Origin: Cyanophora paradoxa | Lineage: Eukaryota > Glaucocystophyceae > Cyanophorales > Cyanophoraceae | Direction: 5' to 3' | Length of the DNA: 64,000 nt | Assembly (NCBI GenBank): GCA_004431415.1 | Contig: QPMI01000332.1 | Coordinates: 1 to 64,000 of the forward strand | Part shown: piece after piece, positions 1 through 13,108 of the stretch | Layout: the number at the start of each line of letters is the position of its first letter | Numbering within the stretch: the first letter of the stretch is position 1 | Translations under genes and position numbers: made by a program | The notes under the pieces: model-generated | What the model saw: only the letters and a program-made list of their open reading frames with translations | What the model was told of the DNA's origin: nothing | The model's database searches: none

Positions 1-3000
1 ACCTCGACGGCCCGCCCCCCGCCCCCGCCCCCGCCCCCGCCCGCCCCGCCCCGCCTGACGCCCCGCAGAGGCCCTCGACGAGGCCGCCGGCGACGGCGAC
101 GAGGACGACGACGAGGAGGAGGACGAGGCGCGCCGCCCGCCCCGCCCCGGCGCCCGCCCCTGACGCCCCGCAGGAGGAGGCCGCAGAGGAGGAGAAGCGG
201 CGCAGCGCGGCGCGCCGCGGCCGCCGCAAGTCGCACCGGCGCCGCAGCACGGAGGCCGGGGAGGAGGGGAGGCGGGGCGGGCGGCCCCGCGGGGGCGCGT
301 GGGGCCGGCTGCGGGCGCGGCGGGCGAGCGCGATCCGGCGGGTGGTGCCGGAGACGGAGCTCTCGCCGCCCGGGGGCCCGCTGGCGGGGTGGCGGAGCAG
401 GGGAGGAGGAGGAGGGGCGGGGGCCGACGAGGGCGTCACCTCCATCGCCGTCGTGCCCCTCGACGCCGCCCCGCCCGGCCCCGAGCCCGCCCCGCCGTCT
501 CCGCCCCGGCCCTCTTCATGCGCCGCTCGCCGCCGGCCTCGCCGCGCCGCGGGGCCTCCTCCGGCGAGGAGAACGAAGGGGTGCGCGCTGCCGGCCCCGC
601 CCCGCCCTGCCCGCCGCCCTGACGCCGGCGCAGTCGCTGGTGACGCCCTTCGCGCGGGCCGGCGCGCCTCCCTCTCCAACGGGACGAAGGGGAGCGGGCA
701 GCGGTCGGGCTCGGTGCGGGGCGCCGCGGAGGGCGAGCGCATGCGGTCGCGGCGCAAGTCGGGGGGCGCGAGGGCCTCATGCTCAGCGCCGTCGCCAACG
801 CGCGGCGGCGCACCCTGGAGGCCCCCCCGGCAACCTCATCGACGCGCTCGTGCAGAGCGACCTGCGCGGGCGCCGCCCCTCGCGCCCCGGCCTCGTGCGC
901 CGGCCCCGCCCCGCCTTGCCGGCGCCGGCTGAGGGGCGCAGGGCCCCGGGGGAGGAGCGGGAGCCTGCGCAGCCGGCGGACGAGCGTGGCGACCCTCGAG
1001 CTCGCCCCGCCCCCGCCCCCGCCCCGCCCCGGCGCTGGACGCGGCGGCGGCGGCGGCGGAGCAGCGGCGGCAGTCGCTGGCGGCGAACCCGCTGCTGGCC
1101 GCCTTCATGGCCGCCTCCGCGGAGGTCGCCGGCCTCCCGCCCCGGGCCTCGCCCCGCCCCGCCCCGCTCCCCCTCCCTCCCGGGCCCGCCACCGCCACCT
1201 CCCCCTCCCCTCCGCCCTCTCCGTGCGCCCCGCCCCGCCCCGCGCCCCGCCCCGCCCCGCCTCACGCCCCGCAGCTCGCCCCCTCGCCGGCCCCGGCGGC
1301 GCTGGAGGGCGGGCGGGGGGCATCCAGACGCTGCACCACGCGCTGCTGCAGGCGTCGGGCCCCGGCGGGGCGCAGCCGCCCGGCGCCGTCGGCTCGCGCT
1401 CGAGCACGGGGCCTCCCTCGCGCCGCCCCCGCAGCCGGCCCCGCTCCACGACGCGCCCCGCCCCGGGACCCCTCGGCGGTGCCGGCGGCGGCGGCGGCGC
1501 GGGCGCTGATCGGGGCGGCGGGTCGGCCGGCGCGGGCCGCACCTTCACAAGCCTCGACGCCGCCATCGCCCACTTCGCCGCCGCCGCCGGCGCCACCGAC
1601 GCCGCCGCGCCCCCGAGGCCCCGCCGCCGCCCCGGTCCCGGCGCCGGCCCCGGCGGCGGCCCCCGAGGCCGCCGCGGCGAGGCCGACGACGCCGAAGCTC
1701 TTCGCGCTGCTGGCGGCGCTGGGGGCGACGAGGGCGGCGGGGGCCGGGGAGGCGGCGGGGTGCGCAAGGCGAGCGCCCTCTCCCGCTCGGGGGCCGGCTC
1801 GCGGACCCTCTCGAAGGCGTCGCGGGGGAGCTCGGGCGGGGGCGGCGCTGGCCTCAACCCCCGCACCCTCGCCCTCCACGAGGCCCTCCTCCGCGAGGCG
1901 CGCCCCCCGCCCGCCCCCTCGCCCGTCCGCCCCGCTGACCCCGCACAGGGGGGGGCCCCGGCGGCGGCGGCGGCGGCGCTGGCAGAGGGCGGGGAGGGCA
2001 AGCGGGGGAAGAAGAAGGGGGCGGGGGGGAAGAAGAAGAAGGAGGGGGAGGGGCGGCGGGAGGCGCGGGGGGCGCCCCGGAGGAGGGCCCGCAAGGCCTC
2101 CCTCTCCTCCGACAGGCCGCCCCGCCCCCGCCCCTCCTCCCACTCCTCCTCCCACTCCTCCTCCTCCTCCTCCTCCGGTTCCTCCTCCTCGGGCTCATCC
2201 TCCGGCTCCTCCTCCTCCTCCTCCTCCTCCTCGTCAGGGGCGTCGGGGCGGCGGGCGGGGGGGGCGGCGGGCCGGGCGCGGCGGGGGAGTGGGGCGGCGC
2301 TGGCGGAGCGGGAGGAGGACGAGGCGGAGGTGCTGCTCTGCGTCGGGCGCCCCCGCCTCTCCGACGGCGTCCGCCGCCGCTCCAACCGCGCCGCCCCCGC
2401 CGACGAGCGCCCCGCCCCGCCCGAGGCCCCGCCCGCGCCCCCCGGCCGTGCGCGGCAGTGCGGCCAAGTACGCGGTGCGCGGCGAGGGCGACGGGCCCGG
2501 CGAGGAGGAGGAGGAGGAGGGCGGGGCCGGCGGGGCGCCCGGCGGCCTCGTCGCCCGGGTGCTGGCCCTGGGCGGCGCGGGAGCGGGACGCCGCCGGGAA
2601 GGGGCCGGCGGGGCGCCGCGGGAGCACCATCTTCGCCACCGGGCGCCACACCCTCCAGGTACCCCCCGCTCGGCTCGCCCCGCCCCGCCGCCGGGGCCGA
2701 CGGGGCGGGCGGGGCGGGGCAGCTCGGCGGGTCGGGGAAGAGCCGGTCGGGGTCGAGCGGGGGCGGCGTGCTGGGGATCCTGAAGCGGGGGCGGCGGGCC
2801 TCGCGGGGCCCTCGTGCGCCGCCCCTCGGCGGAGGCGGCGGGGGAGGCGCCCGACCTCGAGGCCGGCCCATCCGCCCCGCCCCGCCCCGCCTCGAAGGCC
2901 GGGGAGGGGGCGGCGCCGCGGCGGGGCTCGAAGGAGGGGGCGGGGGCCGGGGCGGGGGCGGGGGACGGGGAGGAGAGCTTCGACGAGGAGCGGGAGGAGC

Positions 3001-4217
3001 AGCTGGCGGCGGAGGCGAAGGCGGCGGTGGAGGAGCGGGAGCGGGCGGAGGCGCAGGCCAAGGCGGAGGCCGTGCAGGGGCGGAAGCGGGACCACATGCG
3101 GGAGCTGCGGGTGCGGTACATGGGCATCGCCATCTTCATCCTCTGCTTCGCCGCCCTCAACATCACCTCCGCCTTCTACCTCTGGGACGGCGCCTCCTTC
3201 GTCTCCCCCGAGCTCTACTCCGCCGGCGTGCGCCGCTGGCGGGCCGCCGAGGCGGCCTTCCTCGCCCGCGAGGCCGTCCTCGACGACGGCAACGTGGCCC
3301 CGCGGGGCGCCCTCCTCGCCGCCCTCGCCGCCGCCGTGGACGAGCTCGTCGTGCGCCACGAGGCCCTCAAGTACTCCAACGCCTCCCTCGGCGTCAAGAC
3401 CCCCGGCGCCGCCCGCTACGGGCCCCAGACCGACCTCCTCTACCGCCCCGCCTGCCTCCGCGCCCCGCCGGCCGCCTGCGGGGAGGCCTCCCCCCCGGGC
3501 TCGGGCTTCCCGACGGGGGCGACGGGGCTGGGCCGGTACAGCGCGGCGGAGGCGGTGGCGGCGGGGAGCGGGCTGGACGTGCTGGTGTACGCCTTCGCGG
3601 GGGCGGCGCGCTCGGCCCTCGCCGACCTCCGCGCCGCCACGCCCCTCCGCTACGACCCCGCCGCCCCGCCCACGCCTCGGGCCCCGAGCGCTCCTCCTCC
3701 CCCTACTGCCCCGACGCCCCGCGGCGGTCAAGGCGCGGGAGGCCCTCGAGCCGCGCCCCGCCGCCGCCCCGCCCCGCACCGCCCCCCACGCCGACCCCGC
3801 CGCCGGCGCCCCGGCCCTCGAGGCCGCCCCGCCGCGAGCCTGGCGTTCGTGCGGAAGGCGGGCCTGGAGGACCTGCCGGACGGGCTGCGGACGTCGATCG
3901 GGCTGATCGCGCGGGAGGCGGAGGCGCGGCTCGCGCTGGTGCGCATCTGCCACTTCATCGTCCAGCCCGCCGACTTCGTCATCCTCGTCGTCATCTACGG
4001 TCCCCGCCCCCGCCCGCCCCGCCCCGCCCCGGCCCGCCCGCTGGGGGCCGACGGGGCGCGGGGGGCATGCGCAGTGGTGTTCTTCAAGCCGGTGCTGCAG
4101 CGGCTGAAGGTGGAGTGCAACCGGACGAACCAGGTGCTGATGATGATCCCCCGCAACGTCATCCTCGAGGTCAAGTTCCTCTCCACCTTCTTCACCGCCG
4201 ACGACACCCCCGAGTAG
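1..4217 (+). CDS. Large membrane protein, 3' part (5' end outside window)
   Basis: The gene enters from the left edge and stops with TAG at 4215-4217. Up to about 2.8 kb the coding blocks are low-complexity (Arg/Ala/Gly/Pro, a Ser-rich run at 2120-2240, acidic and Lys-rich patches), probably disordered, and broken by GC-rich introns, so exon limits there are unsure. From about 2.8 kb a charged helix (EEREEQLAAEAKAAVEERER) leads into a transmembrane segment (GIAIFILCFAALNITSAFYL, 3121-3180). An extracellular or lumenal stretch follows, then a second hydrophobic segment (ICHFIVQPADFVILVVIY, about 3946-3999). An intron at about 4000-4074 joins to the last exon, which contains a CNRTNQVLMMIPRNVI motif. 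This topology and the last motif recall the membrane-receptor (TmcB-like) proteins of protists, but the C-terminal catalytic or PAS part of such proteins is absent. Family assignment is tentative; that it is a real gene is fairly secure. Confidence 0.55.
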
Positions 4218-4492
4218 CCCCCGCCGCCACCCCCGCCCCACCCCACCCCCGCCCGCCCCCTTGCCCCCCCGCCCGCCCTGTCCCCGGAGGCCCCAGCCGC
4301 CCCCGATCGCGAGAGGGCCCAGCCTAGGCATGCGCATGCAGCTGGCAGCTGCAGCTGCATGCCGCGGCCCAGTCGTCAGGCCCACTGGGGCATTGTTATT
4401 ATCGGTTCTCAGATTCATTAAATATTTAAGCTTTCGGATTGCAATTGCAATTGCAAGTCACAAATCATTGTGACTTCGACAAGCTCGAGGCC

Positions 4493-4555
4493 AGCCCGCG
4501 GCGCGCGCGGCGGGCCCGGACAACTTGGCAAGCCCGCGGCGCGCGCGGCGGGCCC
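4493..4555. repeat. Two direct copies of a 25-bp GC palindrome-like element
   Basis: The string agcccgcggcgcgcgcggcg followed by ggccc occurs at 4493-4517 and again at 4531-4555, separated by 13 bp. The core is nearly self-complementary, so each copy could form a hairpin. No function is evident. Confidence 0.7.
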
Positions 4556-5009
4556 GCGGCCCCCGCGGAGACATGAAGTCCTTGCGGGTTCGGTTGAATT
4601 CGAAGGGCCCGGCTTCGAATTCCGAAGTTCATGATCTGGTCAAGCCTTATAAATTAAGCTTGAAGGGCTCGCGGGGCCCCCGAGGGCCTCTGGGGCTCCG
4701 AGCCTCGGAGGCTCATGATCAAGACCATCGGATAACTGAGTCACGACTCTCGGCGATCGATCACCGGCTCAGCGGCTCAAAATCATCGGATTAGAACAGG
4801 GACACTGCAGTTGCACTGCCCCTGTTGAAGGGGAAGGACCCCTGAAAGTTATTAACCCCTGCGGCTGGTCATGATCACGTTATCTTTGAGCCGAGATATA
4901 TATAGTGTGGACTCTGATAGCAGCTCACTCATGGGGGAGGAAGGGGGGGGGTGGGGGGAGGACGAGATCTAGCTCAGCGGAGGACTATAGCTAGATCTTG
5001 AGAAGCGCC

Positions 5010-5455
5010 GCCGCCCACCGCGCCTCCGCCGCGGCGCCCCGCCCTGCGAGCCGCGCCGCCCCCGAACGCGCCTCCGCCCTGACCGTCGAGACGCGCCCGT
5101 CGAGCCGCTACGCCGCCCGCAGCGCCTCCCGCCCCGCCCGGCGAGCCGCGCCGCCGCACGCCGCGCCTCCCGCCCCGCCCGGCGAGCCGCGCCGGCGCAC
5201 GCCGCGCCTCCGCCCCGCCCGGCGAGCGGCGCCGGCGCCGCCGCCCGCTGCGCCTCCGTCCCGCCCGGCGAGCCGCACCGGCGCCGCCGCCCGCCGCGCC
5301 TCCGCCCTGGCCGGCGCGCCGCGCCGCCGCCACCGCCCGCCGCGCCTCCGTCCTGCCCGGCCGCGGCGAGCCGCGCCGGCGCCGCCGCCCGCCGCGCCTC
5401 CGCCCTGCCCGGCGAGCCGCGCCGCCGCCCGCTACGCCTCCGCCCCGAGGAGCGG
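5010..5455. repeat. Degenerate GC-rich minisatellite, unit about 45 bp
   Basis: About nine or ten imperfect copies of a unit containing cgcctccgccccgcccggcg followed by agccgcgcc and a run of gccgcc triplets. Unit lengths vary from roughly 40 to 55 bp. All reading frames stay open because of composition, so open frames here should not be taken as genes. The array borders a possible orphan 5' exon on the minus strand. Confidence 0.7.
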
Positions 5456-5715
5456 AGGATCCGGCGGCCGCGCCGCCGCGCCGGCGTTGGCCGGCGTCGG
5501 CGCGGGCGGACCCGGGAGGCTAGGCGCAGCGGCAGACCTTCCCCCCGCGGCCGCGGCAGAGCTCGAGGGAGCGACGAGCACAGCTGTGCAGCATGCGCAC
5601 CGATGGAACAGATGCGAGTTTGATGCCCAGCTGCAGCTGCGACGTTCGCTGCTGCGTCTCGCGGCCGCGGTCGCGGGAAGTGAGAGGGCGGCGCGGCGGA
5701 GGAGGACGGGTTCGT

Positions 5716-5873
5716 ACCTGGTGCGGCCGGAATCGGCGGAGCGTGGAGCGTGGCAGCGCCGACGGCAGCGCCGCGCGCGGCGAGCGCACGAGCGAGGAGT
5801 GAGGCTCGAGCGGCCCGGCCCGGGCGAGCGCGGTCGACGGACGCCACGCGCTGAACTTCGCGCGGCTGATCAT
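5716..5873 (-). CDS. Candidate orphan first exon with targeting-peptide character
   Basis: An ATG at 5873 opens a short frame beginning MISRAKFSAWRPSTALARAG, rich in Arg, Ser and Ala with an early Phe, and ends at a consensus-like donor (CACCAG then gtacga) at 5716. This resembles first exons of organelle-targeted genes elsewhere in the window. No downstream exon is recognisable, because the tandem-repeat array follows. It may be a relic or chance. Confidence 0.22.
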
Positions 5874-7347
5874 GAAGTCCAGCTGCAGCAAGCCGACAGC
5901 CGGAGCTCAGCTAGTTGCCCAGCTTGCCGGCTAAATCGTGCGCTCGTACCCAGCAATTGGCTCCATTCCCCCCCTGCGGAGCATTTGCGGCTGCTCTGTT
6001 GCACAAACGAAGCTGCTGTTCCTTGTCCACCGTGGCACCTAGCGGACCTCAGCGTTCAAGCGGTGTACCCAGCAATCGGCCGAAACTCTCAGGAGTTTCG
6101 ATAGATCGAGTCTCGGACTAGCAAGTACAAAGGTACTTGAGGCGGCCTAGCGGGCCACCCTGTGCCCCTCCGCTCTCGGCATGTATGACATGAATCATCG
6201 GGCGTATCAGGCGCATTCAGGCGCACTTGGTCAGGCAGATATACCGCCACCTGGTGAGGCGCTAGGTTGCATTTTTTGAAAACGTGTTATTGCCCATTCC
6301 TGGTTCACCGGATAGGACCCAGAACTTCCGGCACACGTTTTCGGACTCCTAGGGACATGCCTTGCTAGGATCCGGCGAGAAAACCCGGGTTTTGGGAGAT
6401 CGGGACATTTCATTTTGGCCTAGGGTGGGCACCCGAACACCCCTAAGTGGGGGAAGGGGAAGGGGGTCCTTCCCCAATGAATTTCAGGGTTGCATTTGCC
6501 AATCTTGATCATCGGATTGCAAGCCGTCACGGCCGCGGGCGTGCCATGCCATAATACAGATGGCGGATACAATACAGATAATACTCAGTGACTGCCGCTG
6601 ATGGCAACTTGCAACTTGGCAAGGCCCGCGGGCTCGTGGGGCCTCCGGGGCTCCGGGGATCACGGCGTGCCATGCCGCAGTGCCGCGTGCCGCCGGCGCA
6701 GTGCCGCGTGCCGCAGTGCCATGATCATCGGATATCGATAGCGGCTCATGATCATTATCATGATCACTCGATCGATCAGTGACTGCCGCTGATTAATTGG
6801 AAATTAAACTTTCGCCGAGTCGCAGTTTGAAACCTACCTCAACTTTGGAGGCCTTCAAGGCTCAGCGGCTTATGAAGCTCGTTGTGGATGCCATGATGAG
6901 CCTCAGGGCTCGCCGGGCTCGGATGGCCGCCGCGCGCGCGGGCTCTAGCCTAGTAGACCTAGGTCTACATCTCACGATATCGATCATGATTTCGCGATCG
7001 AACGCGAGCCTCTAGATCTTTCAAGTTTTAAGGTCGCCGGGCCAGACACCGGGGCCGGGGTCCGGGGAGCCTAATCCTTCGAGGCCTAGGGATTCCGGAC
7101 CGGACGGAACCCTGGGCCCCGCCGAGCCTAACCCCCCCGGCCTGGGGCTGGGAGCCAGCCCGGGACCCCCTCCCCCGCCCATCATGCTCCAGGCCGCAGC
7201 GTGCGGCCCCCCCTTGCGGAGGGCACCGCTTATGCCGCCCCCAGGGCGGCTCGAGCTCGGGGGCTGCACGCGCCGCGATGCTCCGAGTCCTGTGGTCGCT
7301 TGCGAGACGGAAACACGCGCCGGGGCGCAGCGCCGAAAAAAAGATTA

Positions 7348-9775
<2,428 letters not shown>

Positions 9776-9920
9776 CGTCGCCCACGAACAGGTACTGACC
9801 GGCACGCGTACCCGTCCACAAGCCGCAAGCCGCACGGCTTCGGCTAGCTTGGCTTAAGCTTCAAGGCTTGAGGCGTGGACGCGCCAACCCATCGCAGCAG
9901 AGGACCCTAGCCTCGAGCCG
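9776..9920. promoter_or_regulatory. Bidirectional promoter between ATP2 and BolA
   Basis: Only 145 bp separate the ATG of ATP synthase beta (minus strand) from that of BolA (plus strand), so both transcripts must start within or very near this segment. It contains the palindromic string aagcttcaaggcttgaggcg and no obvious TATA box. Most of it is repeated in inverted orientation at 12.44-12.83 kb. Confidence 0.6.
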
Positions 9921-10563
9921 ATGGAGAGCGCCGGCGTGACGGCGGCGGTCGAGCAGGCCATTCGAGAGAAGCTCGCGCCGACGCACTTGGAAATAAGGTC
10001 TGTGCCGGCCTTCGAGCGCCATAGCTGCTTCGCACTTAGAGTGCTGGCCACGCGCGCATGCTGTCGGTCGCCGGACCACACATACGTCGCGCCCTGTGCC
10101 CTGGACAGCGAGCGTCCCAACGTCATCAAGCGCGCCTGTCAGCGGCTTATTTCACGTCGCAGGAACGTTGGAGAGTGCGATGGCCACAAGCTGGATGTGC
10201 GCGGTACGCTTTGCAGCGCTGCATGCGCTGACCGCCCGACCCGCAGGCGGTTATCGTGTCGGAGGCCTTTGCCGGCAAGGTACGCTGACGTTGCTCTTTG
10301 CGAGCCTCCGCGAAGGCCCTGCGGCGGCTGTCCTCGTGCCGCCGGCCAACGTCGGTGCTGGGCGGGGGCGCAGATGCTGCTGGAGCAGCACCGGCTGGTC
10401 AACGCGGCGCTCGGGGACCTCATGAAGACCTCCATCCACGCCTTCACGTGCGAACCACGCACACGCACCGCACATGCGCGCTGCACGCTGACGCCGGCGC
10501 GTCAGGATGAAGACGTACACGCCGCAGCGCTGGGCCCAGCTCCAGCAGGCGCCCCCCTCCTGA
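9921..10563 (+). CDS. BolA-like protein
   Basis: BolA proteins partner with monothiol glutaredoxins in iron-sulfur cluster handling. Five exons were verified by frame: 9921-9997, 10163-10196, 10247-10279, 10374-10447 and 10506-10563, giving 91 residues, the usual size. Family blocks are in order: THLEIRNVGECDGHKLD, AVIVSEAFAGK, LLEQHRLVNAALGDLM, then IHAF and a C-terminal MKTYTPQRW. The Cys followed by Asp-Gly and the conserved RHR-equivalent (QHR) His fit the BolA2-like subgroup. There is no clear targeting sequence, so a cytosolic or nuclear location is likely. It is divergent from ATP synthase beta. Confidence 0.92.
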
Positions 10564-10789
10564 CCCCAGCCTACCGCACCGCTCGGCAAGAATCTGGGGT
10601 TGGACTTTGATTTCGAGATTGGACGGGGTTGGAAGGGGATGGAATTCGATCTGAGGTTGAACACAGCTAGTCAGACAGCTAGCAGACAGCGCGTGTCGCG
10701 TCGAAATGGAGGGAACAGCGCAGCGTGCGTGCAATTGGAGGGCAAAGGGCGGGGCTGCAGGGCGGGGCTGCAGGGCGGGAGCTCAGTGG

Positions 10790-12365
10790 CTAGTCGACGG
10801 GCCGGGCGTCGGCGTCGATGTCGGGGGTGGGGTGGGGCGGGGCGGGGTCGGTGTGGTCGGCGGGGGGGAGCTTGAGGAGGCGGATCTGCGCGGGGTGAGT
10901 CGGGGCGGAGCGGGGCTGGGCGGGGGGCGGCGCCTGCGTCAGGAGGGCGACGGCGGGTACGAGGCGCGCCACGTCGACATCCAGCGCTCGCGCCCCGAGG
11001 TCTGCGCCCCGCGCCCCTCGGCCGGCGGCGGCGAGGGGCGCCCCGGCGCACAGCGCACCGGCGAGGAACCAGGCCCACATCGCCGGCCCGAGGAACCCGA
11101 GGAGGCCCCGCGTGAAGGCGAGGCGGGCCCCCGCGCGCGCCGCCCCCGCGCCGCCACGCCCACCGCCACGCGCGCCGCAGCCGCCTCCACCGCCGCGCTC
11201 GCCGCCGCCTGGCGCGCCACCTGCGCCGCACTTCGGCCGGGAGTTGGGCGGCGGGGAGGCCGGACGCGCCTGCAGTGCGACGAGGCGGGCGGCGAGGGTC
11301 CGCGCCGCCTGCTGCACGGCGAGGGGCCCCAGCACGCTGAGCGCCACCGCCCCGCCCCCTTTCAGCAGCGTCCGCAGCGCCTCCTCCTCATCGCCCTCCT
11401 GCGCGCCGTGAGGGCGGAGCGGGGCGGGGGCGCGGATGCGGAGCAGACAGCGGCGAAGGAGTCGAACTGGGCGCGCTCGCCGGGGGACATGCGGTCGCGC
11501 GCCTCCCGCAGCACGTACATGTACACCTGCCGCCGCCTGTCCCGCGCTGCTGCGGCGCGGCTGCGAGGGGGCGGGCGGGGCGCGCCTGGAGCTCGAGCTC
11601 TGGAGGTGCAAGTTGGCGGGAGCCCTCCGGCGCGGCCGGCTCGACGGAGCGGAGCGGAAGGGCGAGGCGGCGGCAGACGCGCCGCAGCAGACGGCCGTAT
11701 GTCACCTCAGCCGCCCGCCCCCCGAGCACCTCCGCCGCCGTCGCCGCGCACTCCCGCAACCGCCCCGCCAACTTTGCCTCCCACACCGCCCGCGAACCCG
11801 GCGCTCCGCCCATCAGCCGCTCCACGAAGACGGGGCCCTCCAGTACCTCTTCTTCTTCGATAAGGCCGAGCGCGCGCGCCGCGCGCCGCAGGTCGATCTT
11901 CGGACGGTACAGGATCTCCGTCAGCTCCTCGAGCTCCCCGTCGCTCGCCGCCGCCAGCACCGCCGCCAGCAGCTCCTCACCTGCCTCGAGCTCCGGCAGC
12001 CCCCCCCGCGGCGGCTCCGGCGAGCTCACAGCTGCTGCGGCTCCGGCGAGCTCATAGCCGTCCGCAGGCAGCGGATGAACAGGGACCTGTCCTTCAAACG
12101 CCCTCACTCGAGCGAGCCTCTGGTGCGCAGCGAAAGTGCTCCGCGGCCGCCTGCGCTGTGCAGTTGCGACTGCTCTACATCCTACGAACGTGCCATGCAG
12201 CCGCGTGCGCGGCTGCGGTGGTCGCCTTCGCAGCGCCTGCGTACGCAAGCGCGCGTGCTGGCACGTCAACTGATCGGCACCGACCGCTGCACGCTGCAGC
12301 TGCAGTGGCTGCGGAACGAACAGCGAGATGAACTGCAGCCGTGCGCCAGCTGCAGCGTTCGGCAT
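10790..12365 (-). CDS. YaaW-family (UPF0174/DUF3944) protein of cyanobacterial type, predicted plastid
   Basis: Function is unknown; the family is common in cyanobacteria and enterobacteria. The start at 12365 gives an N terminus (MPNAAAGARLQFISLF) with basic and hydroxylated residues and Phe, suggesting plastid import. Recognisable blocks: ELEELTEILYRPKIDLRRAA (about 12.0-11.87 kb), a LLRRVCRRLALP helix, a LLKGGGAVALSVLGPLAVQQ segment near 11.35 kb and a FLGPAMWAWFLAGALC membrane-like segment near 11.07 kb. A GC-AG intron (10933-10886) joins AVALLTQ to IRLLKLPP, matching the family's ALAQIRL ending; stop at 10790. Between about 11.2 and 11.1 kb the conserved frame shifts by one base with no AG acceptor available, so a sequencing indel or true frameshift is likely there. 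The 52-bp repeat shared with the 23-kb gene lies at 12077-12128. Confidence 0.75.
12077..12128. repeat. 52-bp dispersed repeat, copy 1
   Basis: Matches 23511-23562 in 51 of 52 bases and in the same orientation. Here it lies in the 5' part of the YaaW gene, between the targeting region and the first conserved domain. It may be intronic or part of the leader-peptide coding region. Confidence 0.85.
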
Positions 12366-12437
12366 CGCCGGCGCCGAGCTAACTTAGTAAAGCTGAACTT
12401 CAGAAGGTCGGTTGGGGGTACAGACGCAAGGGGGGGC

Positions 12438-12485
12438 CTCTCGAATGGCCTGCTCGACCGCCGCCGTCACGCCGGCGCTCTCCAT
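12438..12485 (-). pseudogene. Truncated copy of BolA exon 1
   Basis: From an ATG at 12485 the first 16 codons of BolA (MESAGVTAAVEQAIRE) are preserved, then the match ends abruptly at 12438 and unrelated sequence follows with a stop. Its direction is toward the YaaW gene, so it could now be 5' leader sequence of that transcript. Confidence 0.8.
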
Positions 12486-12652
12486 CGGCTCGAGGCTAGG
12501 GTCCTCTGCTGCGATGGGTTGGCGCGTCCACGCCTCAAGCCTTGAAGCTTAAGCCAATTGCAAGCTAAGCCTTGAAGCCCCAATTGCAAGTCGTGCGGCT
12601 TGCCGGTTGCGGACGGGTACGCGTGCCGGTCAGTACCTGTTCGTGGGCGACG

Positions 12653-12821
12653 ATGCTTGGTCGTGTAGTGTCTCGCGGCGTCTCCCGGGCCGCCCAGGGC
12701 GGTGTCCGCCATGTGGTGGCCATGGCGGAGGCGGCCTCGGCTGCCCGCGTCGCAGCGGTCCGCCGCCTCGTCGCCGCGGCGCGGCTTCCGCGGCCCCCGC
12801 CATCGGCAAGCTCGCCGATCC
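12653..12821 (+). pseudogene. Decayed copy of ATP synthase beta exon 1
   Basis: The copy starts with the same MLGRVVSRGVSRAAQGG presequence but carries a 6-nt insertion and, later, an extra 8 nt (cgcggcg-rich) that shifts the frame. It keeps the donor region of intron 1 but no further ATP2 exons follow. The downstream gene (12874-16621) is on the opposite strand. Confidence 0.85.
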
Positions 12822-12873
12822 GAGTGAGCAGCCTTAGCTTCGTCTATCTCTGCAAGGCGAGGGGGCGGACGGG

Positions 12874-13065
12874 CTACGATGCGGAGGGGGCGGGGGCAGC
12901 GGCGGGGGCTGCAGCGGGGGCGGGGGGCTGGGCCTGGGCCTTGGCGAGGGCGGCGGCGAGGAGGGGCACGTAGGCGGGGCTCATGTGGGTGCCGTCGAGG
13001 CCGAACTCCGGCCGCAGCGCACCCCCGTCCGGCGTGAGCAGCTGCGGGGGGCGCGTGAGGCGTGT

Positions 13066-13108
<43 letters not shown>

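Larger units (their letters stand above)
12438..12833. repeat. Inverted, diverged duplicate of the ATP2/BolA promoter and first exons
   Basis: The segment is the reverse complement of 9609-9968. Ends are sharp: within BolA exon 1 (after ATTCGAGAG) and just after the donor of ATP2 exon 1 (GATCCGAGTGAGCAGCC). The copy is about 36 bp longer through small insertions around aagcttaagcc and in the presequence. It lies directly upstream of the YaaW gene, with the BolA-side promoter activity pointing at that gene. Confidence 0.92.

Noticed and set aside
1105-2871. Long minus-strand open frames under the first gene
   Set aside because: At this GC content stops are rare in several frames; the frames are Arg/Pro/Gly/Ala-only shadows with no domain and run through introns of the plus-strand gene.
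12653-12821. Second functional ATP synthase beta gene
   Set aside because: Only exon 1 is present, with frame-shifting insertions, and no downstream ATP2 exons follow.
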